In this document: one piece after another, positions 63,957 through 64,000 of the stretch
Position numbering within the stretch: the stretch's first letter is position 1
Layout: each line of letters starts with the position of its first letter
Source of the DNA: Micractinium sp. NFX-FRZ
Lineage: Eukaryota > Chlorophyta > Trebouxiophyceae > Chlorellales > Chlorellaceae
Assembly: GCA_029339195.1 (NCBI GenBank)
Contig: JAPTJF010000005.1
Span: forward strand, 186,001-250,000
DNA length: 64,000 nt
Reading direction: 5' to 3'
Notes under the pieces: generated by a model
Told to the model about the DNA's origin: nothing
Databases searched by the model: none
Seen by the model: the letters and a program-made list of their open reading frames with translations, nothing else
Program-made: the position numbers and the translations under genes

Positions 63957-64000
63957 AACACAGGAAGGGTCGGCACCATTGGTCTGTATATATTAGCAGG

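Overview
This window is nuclear DNA of a green alga, most likely a Chlorella-like trebouxiophyte. The evidence is very high GC, genes broken into many short exons by mostly GT-AG introns, long Gln/Ala-rich low-complexity coding stretches, plant-type TTTAGGG telomeric units, a plastid-targeted ribosomal protein S6 and a pyruvate:ferredoxin oxidoreductase with a transit-peptide-like N-terminus. All gene models were spliced by eye. For most genes the exon lengths sum to an uninterrupted frame, which supports them, but single-base boundary errors are possible.

Layout. 1-2.2 kb: 3' end of a gene whose product ends in a PCNA-binding (PIP) box (+). 2.8-5.3 kb: SYLF/Ysc84 lipid-binding protein (-). 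6.6-8.7 kb: secreted C-type lectin with Cys-rich repeats, carrying an inverted telomeric-repeat block in an intron (+). 10.3-12.8 kb: F-box/leucine-rich protein 1 (-). 13.6-27.3 kb: a 29-exon DNA polymerase theta (helicase-polymerase) gene with a glutamine-rich N-terminus and an apparently inactivated polymerase domain (+). 27.9-29.7 kb: EAF transcription elongation factor (+). 31.2-32.1 kb: unknown protein (-). 32.7-35.2 kb: NSRP1-type splicing regulator (-). 35.6-37.6 kb: protein with a C-terminal H-I-T motif (+). 38.1-39.95 kb: plastid ribosomal protein S6 (+). 40.9-43.7 kb: membrane-anchored glutathione peroxidase (+). 44.3-46.6 kb: MYND-finger protein (-). 47.7-48.8 kb: small C-terminally membrane-anchored protein (-). 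49.0-50.5 kb: unknown protein with two duplicated last exons (+). 51.3-55.2 and 55.7-58.9 kb: two divergent F-box/leucine-rich genes. 59.8-64 kb: pyruvate:ferredoxin oxidoreductase, running off the window (+).

The genes are functionally mixed, as expected for a eukaryotic chromosome; there are no operons, CRISPR arrays or recognisable transposons. Three F-box/leucine-rich genes in 50 kb suggest an expanded substrate-receptor family.

The most striking signal is structural. At about ten places a short stretch of an exon edge, usually with its splice site, is repeated in tandem roughly 90-190 bp away inside the neighbouring intron or flank. Some copies are dead pseudo-exons, one is an in-frame 54-nt cassette in the polymerase gene, and one pair forms alternative last exons. 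Together with an apparently high share of GC-AG introns (8 of about 106), this points to ongoing intron growth or exon creation by local tandem duplication.
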